Made by a program: the position numbers and the translations under genes
Notes under the pieces: model-generated
What the model saw: the letters and a program-made list of their open reading frames with translations, nothing else
Databases searched by the model: none
What the model was told of the DNA's origin: nothing
Part shown: positions 37,755-45,966 of the stretch, piece by piece
Layout of the letters: every line of letters begins with the position of its first letter
Position numbering within the stretch: position 1 is the stretch's first letter
DNA from: Marinobacterium profundum
Lineage (GTDB): Bacteria > Pseudomonadota > Gammaproteobacteria > Pseudomonadales > Balneatricaceae
Direction of reading: 5' to 3'
Assembly (NCBI RefSeq): GCF_001528745.1
Contig: NZ_BCNS01000128.1
Coordinates: 1-64,000, forward strand
Length of the DNA: 64,000 bases

Positions 37755-38279
37755 CTACCCAATTCGCTCGAGCCTGGTCTTGTACTGCCGCCCTTTATCG
37801 ACATAGTGTTCCGCATTCGCCTTGAGGTCGTTGATGGCTTCTTCGGTCAGGTCCCTCACCCGCTTGGCCGGTGCCCCAATAATAAGGGAGTTGTCCGGAA
37901 ACACTTTGCCTTCCGTCACCACCGCGCCGGCCCCGACCAGGCAGTTTTTGCCGATCACCGCGCCATTGAGCACCACCGCCTGAATGCCGATCAGCGAGCC
38001 GTCGCCGATCTCACAGCCGTGCAGCATCGCCTGATGCCCAATGGTGACTCCCGCCCCGACCTTGAGTGGAAAGCCGGGGTCAGTATGCATTACCGCCCCT
38101 TCCTGCACATTGCTGCCGGTGCCGATCTCAATGGCTTCATTGTCGCCGCGCAGTACTGCCTGCGGCCAGATACTGCCGCCCTGTTGCAGTACGACCTTAC
38201 CTATTACAGTCGCCTGTTCGGCGATATAGGTATCATCATGGATCTGCGGCACAAAGCTGTCGTATTTGAAGATTGCCAT
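37755..38279 (-). CDS. Gamma-class carbonic anhydrase / hexapeptide-repeat protein
   Basis: A 174-residue left-handed beta-helix protein with repeated [IV]G-x4 hexapeptides. The three histidine metal ligands of the family are visible in [22 protein letters not shown] (two His), and the residue pattern QPVLRGDNE-like [14 protein letters not shown] precedes them. Relatives (YrdA/PaaY/CaiE group) hydrate carbon dioxide or act as thioesterases on CoA esters. It stands alone and converges with the lysR gene, so no pathway link is certain. Confidence 0.88.
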   Translation of the reverse strand: MAIFKYDSFVPQIHDDTYIAEQATVIGKVVLQQGGSIWPQAVLRGDNEAIEIGTGSNVQEGAVMHTDPGFPLKVGAGVTIGHQAMLHGCEIGDGSLIGIQAVVLNGAVIGKNCLVGAGAVVTEGKVFPDNSLIIGAPAKRVRDLTEEAINDLKANAEHYVDKGRQYKTRLERIG

Positions 38280-38550
38280 CGATTAGCACCCCGATTGTTA
38301 AAAGCTGAAACACAGGCGCCCCGAGCTTGACCGGGTACCCCTAACGTATAAATGGCGGATGATACTGCTATTGAGGGAACCAATTCTTAGCTGCTCTCGC
38401 CACTGGCAACCGAAACTATCATGGACCAAGAGAACGATAAATTATAACAATTGAATATCCACCCTCGAAAAAGCTGAGAGACCAGATAGCAGTCACTTTA
38501 ATTCACGTAGATATCGCACCACTCATACCAGTTGTTCATCCGATATCCGT
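38280..38550. other. Intergenic region before the rraA-type gene
   Basis: No gene is seen. It holds the upstream region of the carbonic anhydrase gene and the downstream end of the aldolase operon; I see no clear terminator. A 15-base string TCGAAAAAGCTGAGA here (near 38464) also occurs at 36749, upstream of lysR. Confidence 0.35.
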
Positions 38551-39291
38551 TCAGCTTCTCAGCCATCGAATATGACTGAAACGTTCGGTTCTGGCTTCCG
38601 CCAGCCTGGCTATATTTTCTCCACTGCGCAGCTGTTCGATTTCCGCTTCCCGGCGTGCAAGTTCTTCCCCCATCTGGGCTACGTCCTGAGCGATGGCTTG
38701 CGGTACGACAATGGCGCCGTCGCTATCAGACAGAATCAGATCTGCGTCACGGATACTAACACCCCCCCCATGCTGCCCGGGCAATGCTATCGGCTCACCA
38801 ATGCTGACAATGCTCCAGCGCCGTGCACCATTGACTGGCGTCACCCCCGCACAGACCACCGGAAATGTGGATACGTTTATCTCCTCCCTATCGCGTACCA
38901 GTCCGTCAGTCACGAGACCGAGCACGCCTAGACTCTGTAGATCGCGCGCCAGCATACCACCGAGAACTGCCCCCGCGTCGAAGCCGCCAGCTGACAGTAC
39001 CGTGACGCTGCCAGGCACCGCTTCGCTTGCCATCGCGTAGGGCGTCAGCAGACCACCGGGGGCCACCTCGGAGCCAACAGCGACCTTCACCCCCCCGCCA
39101 AGACAACGCGCAGGCCCGCAGAACCCAGCGCTCGAAGACAGCGGTGCCAAGCTGCGGTGCAAAACCTGGTGCGGGAAGCCAGCCTCGTCAAGCACGTCGC
39201 TTAGCAGCGCACTGCCGAGCCACTGAAGCCTCGCCGCCAGCAAACGCCGCCCGTTGAGGGGCGGGTTAGGTTGCTCTGTTGATTTCTGCAT
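38551..39291 (-). CDS. RraA-family aldolase-like protein, second copy
   Basis: A 246-residue member of the RraA/HMG-aldolase family. The catalytic area is partly kept: TDGLVRDREEI holds the Arg-Asp pair of the metal site, and ILSDSDGAIVVPQA matches the C-terminal strand. In place of the GD-SA motif it reads GGFDAGAVLGGML, so the pyruvate-binding loop is altered, and the activity may differ from that of the copy at 17720. It follows dctM by 21 bases and is the last gene of the aconitase-like/TRAP operon. Confidence 0.82.
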   Translation of the reverse strand: MQKSTEQPNPPLNGRRLLAARLQWLGSALLSDVLDEAGFPHQVLHRSLAPLSSSAGFCGPARCLGGGVKVAVGSEVAPGGLLTPYAMASEAVPGSVTVLSAGGFDAGAVLGGMLARDLQSLGVLGLVTDGLVRDREEINVSTFPVVCAGVTPVNGARRWSIVSIGEPIALPGQHGGGVSIRDADLILSDSDGAIVVPQAIAQDVAQMGEELARREAEIEQLRSGENIARLAEARTERFSHIRWLRS

Positions 39292-39312
39292 TTCTATGCC
39301 TTTATTGCTGAA

Positions 39313-40608
39313 TTACTTGCCTAGGACAAGGTCCGGCAGCCCGGTCGACAATACGGGGAAGGCCGTCAGAATGGCCAGTACGAGCAACCCGACCAGCAGG
39401 AACGCCAGTATCCCGCGCGAACCTTCTTCGATTGAAATGCCTCCGATCTTGGATGTCAGGGCGAGCACGATACCAACCGGCGGCGTAAGCAGCCCGAGGC
39501 ACAGGTTTACCGTCACGATCACACCAAAGTGAATCGGATCGATGCCGAACGAAACCGCAATCGGAAACAGCACCGGCAGCAGCATTACCTTTGCCGCGTT
39601 CACTTCCATGAAGGTGCCGACGAACAGCAGCACCACATTGATCAGCAAGAGGAACAGAAGCGGCGAGTTGATGTTGGTGGTAATCCAACTGCCCAGAGCA
39701 TCAGGCAGGTGCACGAATGCCAGAATCCAGGAGAACAGGGTCGCCGCCGCCAGAATAATCATCACCGATGCGGTCAGACGCACCGCATCACGCACCGACT
39801 CAATCAGTGCCTTGAGGGTAAGTTCGCGGTAAATCACCGTGCTGACGAAAATGGCGTAGAGCACCGCCAGGGCCGACGACTCGTTGACGGTAAAGATGCC
39901 AGCCCGGATGCCGGTAATGATAAATATCGGCATCAGCAGCGCAGGCAATGTTTTCCACAGCGCCAGGCCGATCTCGAGCAATGATGCGACAGGTGCCGTC
40001 GGATATCCTTTGCGTTTCGCAATCCAGTAGCAAGCCACCATCAACGCCAGCCCCCAAATCAACCCTGGTACGACACCCGCGATAAACATGCGGATGACGG
40101 ACTGATCTGTGATATAGGCGTAAACGATCCAGGCGATCGATGGTGGAATCAGTGGGGCAATGGGCGCGGACGCCGCGGTCACAGCGACTGCGAAACGGCG
40201 GTCATAACCGCTATCGACCATCGCCGGGATAAACGTTTTGCCCATTGCGCTAGCGTCAGCCACTGCAGAGCCAGAGATGCCCCCGAACATGATCGATGTC
40301 ATGACGTTACTGATAGCGAGCCCGCCGGTCATACGGCCGACGACCTTGTTGGCAAAAGCTATCAGGCGCTGGCTTATGCCGCCGGTGACCATGATGGATC
40401 CAGCCAGAAGAAAGAAAGGCACAGCCAGTAACGAAAAGCTATCTAAGCCCGCAAACAAGCGCTGCGGCGCAATCACAGGATTGATTCCACCATGCAGCCA
40501 GATCACGATGAACGAACCGAGAATTATCGCGAAGGCTACCGGCAGGCCAATCACCATCAACATGACCATTGATGCAGAGAGCACAAGCATAAGTGCATCG
40601 ATTTCCAT
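39313..40608 (-). CDS. dctM: TRAP transporter large permease (DctM family), system 3
   Basis: A 431-residue permease with 12 hydrophobic segments; typical stretches are GGISGSAVADASAMGKTFIP, APIAPLIPPSIAWIVYAYI and LCLGLLTPPVGIVLALTS. A near-perfect GGAGGTG lies before the ATG, formed by the end of dctQ, one base away. It belongs with dctQ and dctP of the same operon. Confidence 0.95.
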   Translation of the reverse strand: MEIDALMLVLSASMVMLMVIGLPVAFAIILGSFIVIWLHGGINPVIAPQRLFAGLDSFSLLAVPFFLLAGSIMVTGGISQRLIAFANKVVGRMTGGLAISNVMTSIMFGGISGSAVADASAMGKTFIPAMVDSGYDRRFAVAVTAASAPIAPLIPPSIAWIVYAYITDQSVIRMFIAGVVPGLIWGLALMVACYWIAKRKGYPTAPVASLLEIGLALWKTLPALLMPIFIITGIRAGIFTVNESSALAVLYAIFVSTVIYRELTLKALIESVRDAVRLTASVMIILAAATLFSWILAFVHLPDALGSWITTNINSPLLFLLLINVVLLFVGTFMEVNAAKVMLLPVLFPIAVSFGIDPIHFGVIVTVNLCLGLLTPPVGIVLALTSKIGGISIEEGSRGILAFLLVGLLVLAILTAFPVLSTGLPDLVLGK

Positions 40609-40609
40609 G

Positions 40610-41110
40610 TTACACCTCCGCCGTTTTTACTTGCGTTGACGGCTGCTTACAGTCGCCAAGGCGAATGAGCAAAAGCAGCAGCGCCATAAGCAGCGCACCA
40701 ACGACGATACCGAGATAGGGATAGGCCATTTTGATACCGAGTCCAGACGAAGCGGTGCGTCCGCCCAACTTGACCAGCAAACTACCGTAGTAAGCGATCG
40801 AGCCACACATCAAGAGCACCAGGCAGTCGCTTATGAAGCGAAGTATGCGCTGGCCCGCTGGGGGTAATCGGTTTACAAAAAAGTCCACCGATATATGCCC
40901 ATTTTCTCGAATCAACGTAGCGGAACCGAGCATGGTGACCCAAACAATGAGAAAGCGCGCAAGCTCTTCGGACCAGAAGGTCGGGCTTTTAAGCACGTAA
41001 CGGGCGAATACCTGGTAGGCGATCGCAACCAGCATGATGACCAGCATGATCATCGCGGTTGCCTCGATCAGAGCCTGCAGCCGTCCCGCCAGCCGAGTTA
41101 GATTCTGCAT
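40610..41110 (-). CDS. dctQ: TRAP transporter small permease (DctQ family), system 3
   Basis: A 166-residue four-segment protein starting MQNLTRLAGRLQALIEATAM with GAGAGG upstream; the frame is open 39 codons further but has no membrane character there. The DctQ signature FARYVLKSPTFWSEELARFL follows the first segment, and GHISVDFFVNRLP follows the second. Confidence 0.9.
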   Translation of the reverse strand: MQNLTRLAGRLQALIEATAMIMLVIMLVAIAYQVFARYVLKSPTFWSEELARFLIVWVTMLGSATLIRENGHISVDFFVNRLPPAGQRILRFISDCLVLLMCGSIAYYGSLLVKLGGRTASSGLGIKMAYPYLGIVVGALLMALLLLLIRLGDCKQPSTQVKTAEV

Positions 41111-41174
41111 GTACAAACCTCTCGATGTGACCCCTGACTGATGCCAGGGACCTATACCAGACAACAGGCTGTGG

Positions 41175-42164
41175 CTATTCCACTGCAGCGATCTTCTCGA
41201 TCCAGGGCTTGAGCTTCGGGAACTCACCGGCCAGCGGCTTCAGCTCCTCGCGAAACGCACTCAACTCCGGCGACAGGATGGTGACGCCGTGCGCCTGCAA
41301 TTGGGTCTTGTAGCCTTCAATCTCCTTCTTGGTCTGTTCGCCACCCCACTGCATCGCCTTGCGGCCTTCCTCTTCAAGAATCGCCCTCAGTTCCGGGGAG
41401 AACGAGGCAAAGCGCCCGTCGCTGAACAGGAAGGTATAGGCGCCATAAACGTGATTGGTCATGATCACATAATCGGCGGCCTCGTAATAACGGGAACGGA
41501 TATGGGCTTCAAGCGGGTTCTCGACGGCATCGATGATTCCCTCGTTCAACGCCGTATAGACTTCCTTGGAGGACATCGGGATCGGGCTGGCGCCTAGGCT
41601 TTCCCAGGTACGCCTAAACACCGGAATTTCCGGGACCCGCATCTTGATGCCGTGCAAGTCAGAAAGGGTATTTACCGCCTTTTTTGAGGCCATTTCACGC
41701 GCGCCGCGAAAGCCAGCGCCAATCAACTTGAAGCCGGTAGCCTGACCAATGGCGTCGTACAGCTCCTCACCCACCGGGCCGTTAAAGACCTTGTCGAAAT
41801 GGGCCTCATCACGAATCAGATAGGGGTAGGATTCGATCGCGGCCAAATCATCGTACGGCTCCAGAGAAGCGATGACGGTCTGGACAATGTCATTGGTGCC
41901 AATCTGCAGCGCCTCGACGCTTTCCCTGACCGAGCCCGTGGTTCCTGAGTGGGAAATCTGGATACTGACCTTGCCATCAGTGCGTTCGGCAACACCGTCG
42001 GAGAACTTCTGCGCCGCCTCCAGCCAGACATTGCCGGGCGAAGCGATTGTCGCCAGCTGCAGTGTGACTGACTCCACTGCTTGCACCGGTAGCGACAGGG
42101 TGCCAATTGCCCCCGCCGTAATGAACGTCACGAGGGCAGCTGACTTGCATATGTTTGTTTTCAT
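41175..42164 (-). CDS. dctP: TRAP transporter substrate-binding protein (DctP family), system 3
   Basis: Periplasmic receptor of 329 residues from MKTNICKSAALVTFITAGAI with a signal peptide cut near VQA. The TRAP motif lies at LHGIKMRVPEIPVFRRTWES (carboxylate-binding Arg) and MSSKEVYTALNEGIIDAVEN. It lies 138 bases after the aconitase-family gene and before dctQ, so it probably brings in the hydro-lyase's substrate. Confidence 0.94.
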   Translation of the reverse strand: MKTNICKSAALVTFITAGAIGTLSLPVQAVESVTLQLATIASPGNVWLEAAQKFSDGVAERTDGKVSIQISHSGTTGSVRESVEALQIGTNDIVQTVIASLEPYDDLAAIESYPYLIRDEAHFDKVFNGPVGEELYDAIGQATGFKLIGAGFRGAREMASKKAVNTLSDLHGIKMRVPEIPVFRRTWESLGASPIPMSSKEVYTALNEGIIDAVENPLEAHIRSRYYEAADYVIMTNHVYGAYTFLFSDGRFASFSPELRAILEEEGRKAMQWGGEQTKKEIEGYKTQLQAHGVTILSPELSAFREELKPLAGEFPKLKPWIEKIAAVE

Positions 42165-42302
42165 TATTGTGGCTCCTGTTGTTTTTATGGCATGAATGGA
42201 GAGTGCCATTCGACACTTGTTGCGGTTTGAATACGCTCTGTTTGAATACGATCTAGGTGGCTGGCAACGCCGGGACAGGCGGCCGCTCGCAGACAGCGCC
42301 TG

Positions 42303-44240
42303 TCACCGATACTGCTCTCGAAGCTGTTCGAACGTAGTGATATGGCCTGCCAGCGCACTGGCGGCGACAGTATAGGGACTGGCCAGCCAGACTTGCCCAG
42401 GGCCGGAACGCCCGGGGAAGTTGCGGTTAATGGCACTGATGGTGACCTGCTCACTGCGTGTGGAAGCGCCTGGGCCACAATTCGCGCAGGAACCACAACC
42501 CGGGTTGATGAGTTCGACCCCGGCCTGTGCGAAGGTTTCGAGGTATCCGCGCTCCTTGCAGTATTGACGCACGTCCAATGTACCGAACTGCAGGTAGAGC
42601 CGGGTACGCTCTGTGACCTTGAGGCCGTTGGCCAGGCCCCATGCCAGCACTTCGTGATAGCAATCGAAGTCGACCCTTTTACCGGCGGTACAGGATCCGC
42701 CGTAGGCGATATCGACATCGACCCTATTGATCAGCTGCTCGGCAGCTACTCCGTTACCCGGATCGCCGGGACGGGCCAGCATGGAACCGATGCGCGAGGC
42801 ATCGATCCGGATCACATCGTGATAACTGGCCCCCGGGTCGCTCTTCATCCAGGGTTCGATCGAAACCTCGACACCCCGTCGCTGACTCAGGAACTGGACC
42901 ACTTTCTCGTCCGGCTCGACGATACCGGTAAAACCGCCAAGCTCCGCCACCATGTTGGTCAGTGTCGCCCGCTCGTCCACCGACATCGCCCGCACCGCGG
43001 CGCCACCGTATTCGAACACGAGGCCAATGGCGTCACCGTTGCGAATACTGTCCATCTGTAGCAGGTGCAGCACGATATCCTTGGCGGTAATGCCGGGACG
43101 CAACTCCCCCTCAATCTCAACCCTAAGAGTTTCAGGCACCTTGCAGCGGATATAACCAGTGGCCCAGCTGTTGGCTATATCGGTGGCACCGGCACCGAAC
43201 GCCAGGCAACCGAGTGCACCGGCGTGCGGCGTGTGGGAATCGGTACCTACCACCACCTGGCCAGGCAAGGCATAGCGCTCGGCCATCATGGCGTGGCAGA
43301 TGCCCTCTGAGCCGGGCTCGTCCTTTAGCGCACCATGAGCCTTGACCGGATACTGCCGGGCGAAGTTTCGATGCCCCTGGGCCAGATTCTCGACCCCGGG
43401 CAGTAGGCCCTGACTAATGTGGGGATAACTCTGATCCGCGAGTATCAGGTGATCCTGAAAAGCGATGATCTGATCCGGACGTATCAGCCCAACAGGGTTA
43501 CCGAAAGCGCGATGCATCAGATGCGCGGCCATGCCGGTAAAGTAGTCGTGACTGAAACGCCAGTCGGCGGCAACGAAAACACCCTGCCCGCGCCCGCTTT
43601 CGCTAAACTCGGGATGCAGCTTACGGTTGATAATCTTTTCCACCAGTGTCAACGGCTCGGTCGTGGAAGACAGACGATCCACTGGCGCCGGCCATCGCTT
43701 GAAGCGGCTATAAGCCAGCAGGCCGCCGCTGCGAATCACCTGTTGCGTCAATTCGTCCCGGCCCTTGAGAAATTCAGAGATCGGAATCGATTCGCCGGCC
43801 TGGATGCGTTCGAGCACCGAGAAATCGGTGGTCGTCAGGATGCCGATATTGTCGCAGTTTTGCTGGTAGATGCGCTCGAAGCTCTCGGCAACGATCAGCC
43901 GGATGCCGGCGGACAGCTCGGCCAGCGGGCTCGATTCCCGGGACGAGCCCTTGCCATAACGCTTGCCTCCGACGGTGACCTGAAAGCCGCCATCACGGAT
44001 TTGATTCTTATCGACTGGCAGCACATCCCGTGCCTTAAAGCCAATATAGACATCCCGGCCGATACGCTCATCGTAGGTCAGCATCGTCGTCGTGGGGGTA
44101 ATTTCGTCGGTGGATACGTTGTCCCGCAGCGGCAGCGACTCTGCAAGCGACGGTGACTGTCCGGCGAGCTGGGCGCTGATGATATCCGGATTCTGAGAGA
44201 GGTAGAGAATTCTGCCAGAGAAACGAATGGTGTCTTGCAT
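42303..44240 (-). CDS. Fused aconitase/isopropylmalate-dehydratase-family hydro-lyase with the swivel domain first
   Basis: A [4Fe-4S] hydro-lyase that should isomerise or hydrate/dehydrate a 2- or 3-hydroxy polycarboxylic acid. The 645-residue protein (start at MQDTIRFSGR; 23 upstream codons excluded) has a LeuD-like swivel domain first (about 35-185, with YGKGSSRE at 95-102, which binds the substrate carboxylate) and then a LeuC-like catalytic part (about 205-645) with GTDSHTP at 332-338 and the cluster ligands C517 in GGSC, and C582 and C585 in GCGSCANCG. Bacterial AcnA and most LeuCD pairs place the swivel last or on a separate protein. It is first of the operon with dctPQM and an RraA-type aldolase, pointing to a substrate other than citrate or isopropylmalate. 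Confidence 0.88.
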   Translation of the reverse strand: MQDTIRFSGRILYLSQNPDIISAQLAGQSPSLAESLPLRDNVSTDEITPTTTMLTYDERIGRDVYIGFKARDVLPVDKNQIRDGGFQVTVGGKRYGKGSSRESSPLAELSAGIRLIVAESFERIYQQNCDNIGILTTTDFSVLERIQAGESIPISEFLKGRDELTQQVIRSGGLLAYSRFKRWPAPVDRLSSTTEPLTLVEKIINRKLHPEFSESGRGQGVFVAADWRFSHDYFTGMAAHLMHRAFGNPVGLIRPDQIIAFQDHLILADQSYPHISQGLLPGVENLAQGHRNFARQYPVKAHGALKDEPGSEGICHAMMAERYALPGQVVVGTDSHTPHAGALGCLAFGAGATDIANSWATGYIRCKVPETLRVEIEGELRPGITAKDIVLHLLQMDSIRNGDAIGLVFEYGGAAVRAMSVDERATLTNMVAELGGFTGIVEPDEKVVQFLSQRRGVEVSIEPWMKSDPGASYHDVIRIDASRIGSMLARPGDPGNGVAAEQLINRVDVDIAYGGSCTAGKRVDFDCYHEVLAWGLANGLKVTERTRLYLQFGTLDVRQYCKERGYLETFAQAGVELINPGCGSCANCGPGASTRSEQVTISAINRNFPGRSGPGQVWLASPYTVAASALAGHITTFEQLREQYR

Positions 44241-44344
44241 TAATGTGGCCCTGCGTTCTTGTAGTTTCGAATCACTATAAGGTCCGTAACCACGTCCACG
44301 AAGTGCCATATCGGCATGACCGGCATGCCGAATCGAGACGCTAT

Positions 44345-45244
44345 CTAGCGCGCTGCCAAAAACTCGACCAGCGTATTAGCCGTCGCGCTTAGCTGGGCGC
44401 GGGAACGAAATACCATCACCAGTTCCCGTATACCCCAATCATCGGATAGCGGGATCACCTCGACATTAAGGGTGTTGATGTAAAGCTCGCCCACCATTTG
44501 AGGCACCACCGCGACCCCCAGCCCGACATGCACCATGCGACAGAGCGCATCGAGACTGTTGACCCGAAGCTGCACATCAAGATCCCGCCCTTCGAGCCTG
44601 GCCTTTTCATTCATCTGTGCGGTAAGAGCACTTTCGGTCTTGAGGGCCACGAAAGGCTCATCCAGCATCTCGGCGTAAGCGATCTGATTGCGCGATGCCA
44701 GCCGATGCGTTCTCGGCACGAGCAGTGCGAGTCGATCCGTGCGGTATGGCAGGGTTTCTACATCTCCCGTTACGCTGCTTGACAGACAGATACCCAGATC
44801 GACACTGCGCTCCTCTACCATGCTCATGACCTCGTCGCTGTGCTGTTCCTCGAGGTCGATGCGAATATCGGGAAATATGCGGTGAAAAGCGGCTAAGTCC
44901 TCCGGCAGGAACTGCACCAGCGACGAGATATTGGCGGCCAGATGAACGTTTCCTTTGGCACCGGAAAAGAAGCGCGACAACTCCGCTCCCAGTGCCTCTA
45001 CATCCGCAATGATACGGTTTGCATAGTACAAGACCGTCTCGCCGGCCGGAGTGATCGTGATCCCCCGTTGATGCCGTTCGATAACCGGCAACCCGATCAG
45101 TGCTTCGATATCTGCGATACGCCGGCTGATCGCGGACGACGCGATAAATTCACGCTCGGCGGCCCGTGCGATGTTCTTTTCCTGGCAGACGGCCACGAAA
45201 AGTCTCAGCGAAGTGAAGTCCAGTCGCCTGAGAAGATTTTCCAT
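44345..45244 (-). CDS. LysR-family transcriptional regulator of the aconitase-like/TRAP operon
   Basis: A 299-residue LTTR with helix-turn-helix at residues 8-68 (FTSLRLFVAVCQEKNIARAA, then FIASSAISRRIADIEALIGL) and an effector domain from about 95 (GNVHLAANISSLVQFLPED). GGAG stands before the ATG. Unusually for the window it is in the same direction as, and 104 bases upstream of, the operon it probably controls, so it may be co-transcribed or regulate from this short gap. Confidence 0.92.
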   Translation of the reverse strand: MENLLRRLDFTSLRLFVAVCQEKNIARAAEREFIASSAISRRIADIEALIGLPVIERHQRGITITPAGETVLYYANRIIADVEALGAELSRFFSGAKGNVHLAANISSLVQFLPEDLAAFHRIFPDIRIDLEEQHSDEVMSMVEERSVDLGICLSSSVTGDVETLPYRTDRLALLVPRTHRLASRNQIAYAEMLDEPFVALKTESALTAQMNEKARLEGRDLDVQLRVNSLDALCRMVHVGLGVAVVPQMVGELYINTLNVEVIPLSDDWGIRELVMVFRSRAQLSATANTLVEFLAAR

Positions 45245-45297
45245 CCTGCTACTCCTGTTTTATACACGCTCATCGTGCCATCTCGGGTGCCCCAGCC

Positions 45298-45774
45298 TCA
45301 GCCGCAGTACTCCAGCGGCAGTTCGGTGGTGCACTTGATCTCCGACATGCTGATGTTGGAATGCAGCTCCTTGATATGGGGCAGGCGCAGGATTTTCTCC
45401 CGCACGAAGACCTCGTACTGCTGGATGTCCGGCATCACGATTTTCAGCAGGTAATCGTTGGCGCCGGCCATGGTGTAACACTCGACCACCTGGGGATAGT
45501 TTTCCATGGCCTGCTCGAACTCCGCCAGGTTTTCCCAGCCGTGGCTCGACAGGCGTACATCGGCGAACACCACCACCCCCAGGTTCAGCCGAGTGCGCTC
45601 CAGCACGGCAAACTTGCCCTTGATCAGGCCCTCCTCCTGCATGCGGTTGATGCGCCGCCAGCAGGGCGACTGCGACAGCCCCACCCGCTCGGCGATCTCG
45701 GCAGCGGAAAGATCGGCATTGCTTTGCAGCAGCGCCAATATCTGGCGATCCAGTGGACTCAGGGTGGCACTCAT
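45298..45774 (-). CDS. Lrp/AsnC-family transcriptional regulator
   Basis: A 158-residue regulator from MSATLSPLDRQILALLQ. The N-terminal helix-turn-helix contains LSAAEIAERVGLSQSPCWRR, with the family motif LS.S.C.RR, and the C-terminal RAM domain (about 70-150) contains GANDYLLKIVMPD, the amino-acid-binding turn. GGAG lies nine bases before the ATG; an in-frame TTG five codons earlier is less likely. It is divergent from the iorAB gene and probably controls it in response to an amino acid. Confidence 0.93.
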   Translation of the reverse strand: MSATLSPLDRQILALLQSNADLSAAEIAERVGLSQSPCWRRINRMQEEGLIKGKFAVLERTRLNLGVVVFADVRLSSHGWENLAEFEQAMENYPQVVECYTMAGANDYLLKIVMPDIQQYEVFVREKILRLPHIKELHSNISMSEIKCTTELPLEYCG

Positions 45775-45966
45775 CGCAACGGGCTCCAACGGGCAGTGCA
45801 GTGAAAAGCCCCTACACCGGTGTTTTTATTCAACTATGGATAAAATAATAAAACAATCATGCACACTTTACTCAACATGCTGCATGAATAGACAAAAAAA
45901 TGCGATATCAAGGCTGTAGCATAGTTGCAACTACGCAGCGGCTATCAATAAGAACGAGGTGACACG
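45775..45966. promoter_or_regulatory. Divergent control region of the lrp-type and iorAB genes
   Basis: An AT-rich space with TAGTTGCAACTA at 45922-45933, a perfect 12-base palindrome 34 bases before the iorAB start, and an A/T-rich near-inverted repeat around 45820-45855 (GTTTTTATT ... AATAAAAC). Both suit Lrp-type binding, which favours short palindromes in AT-rich DNA. Confidence 0.5.

Noticed and set aside
42303-44240. Aconitate hydratase A or the LeuC subunit of leucine biosynthesis
   Set aside because: Length of 645 residues, swivel-first order and the transporter/aldolase context do not fit AcnA (about 890 residues, swivel last) or separate LeuC/LeuD subunits.
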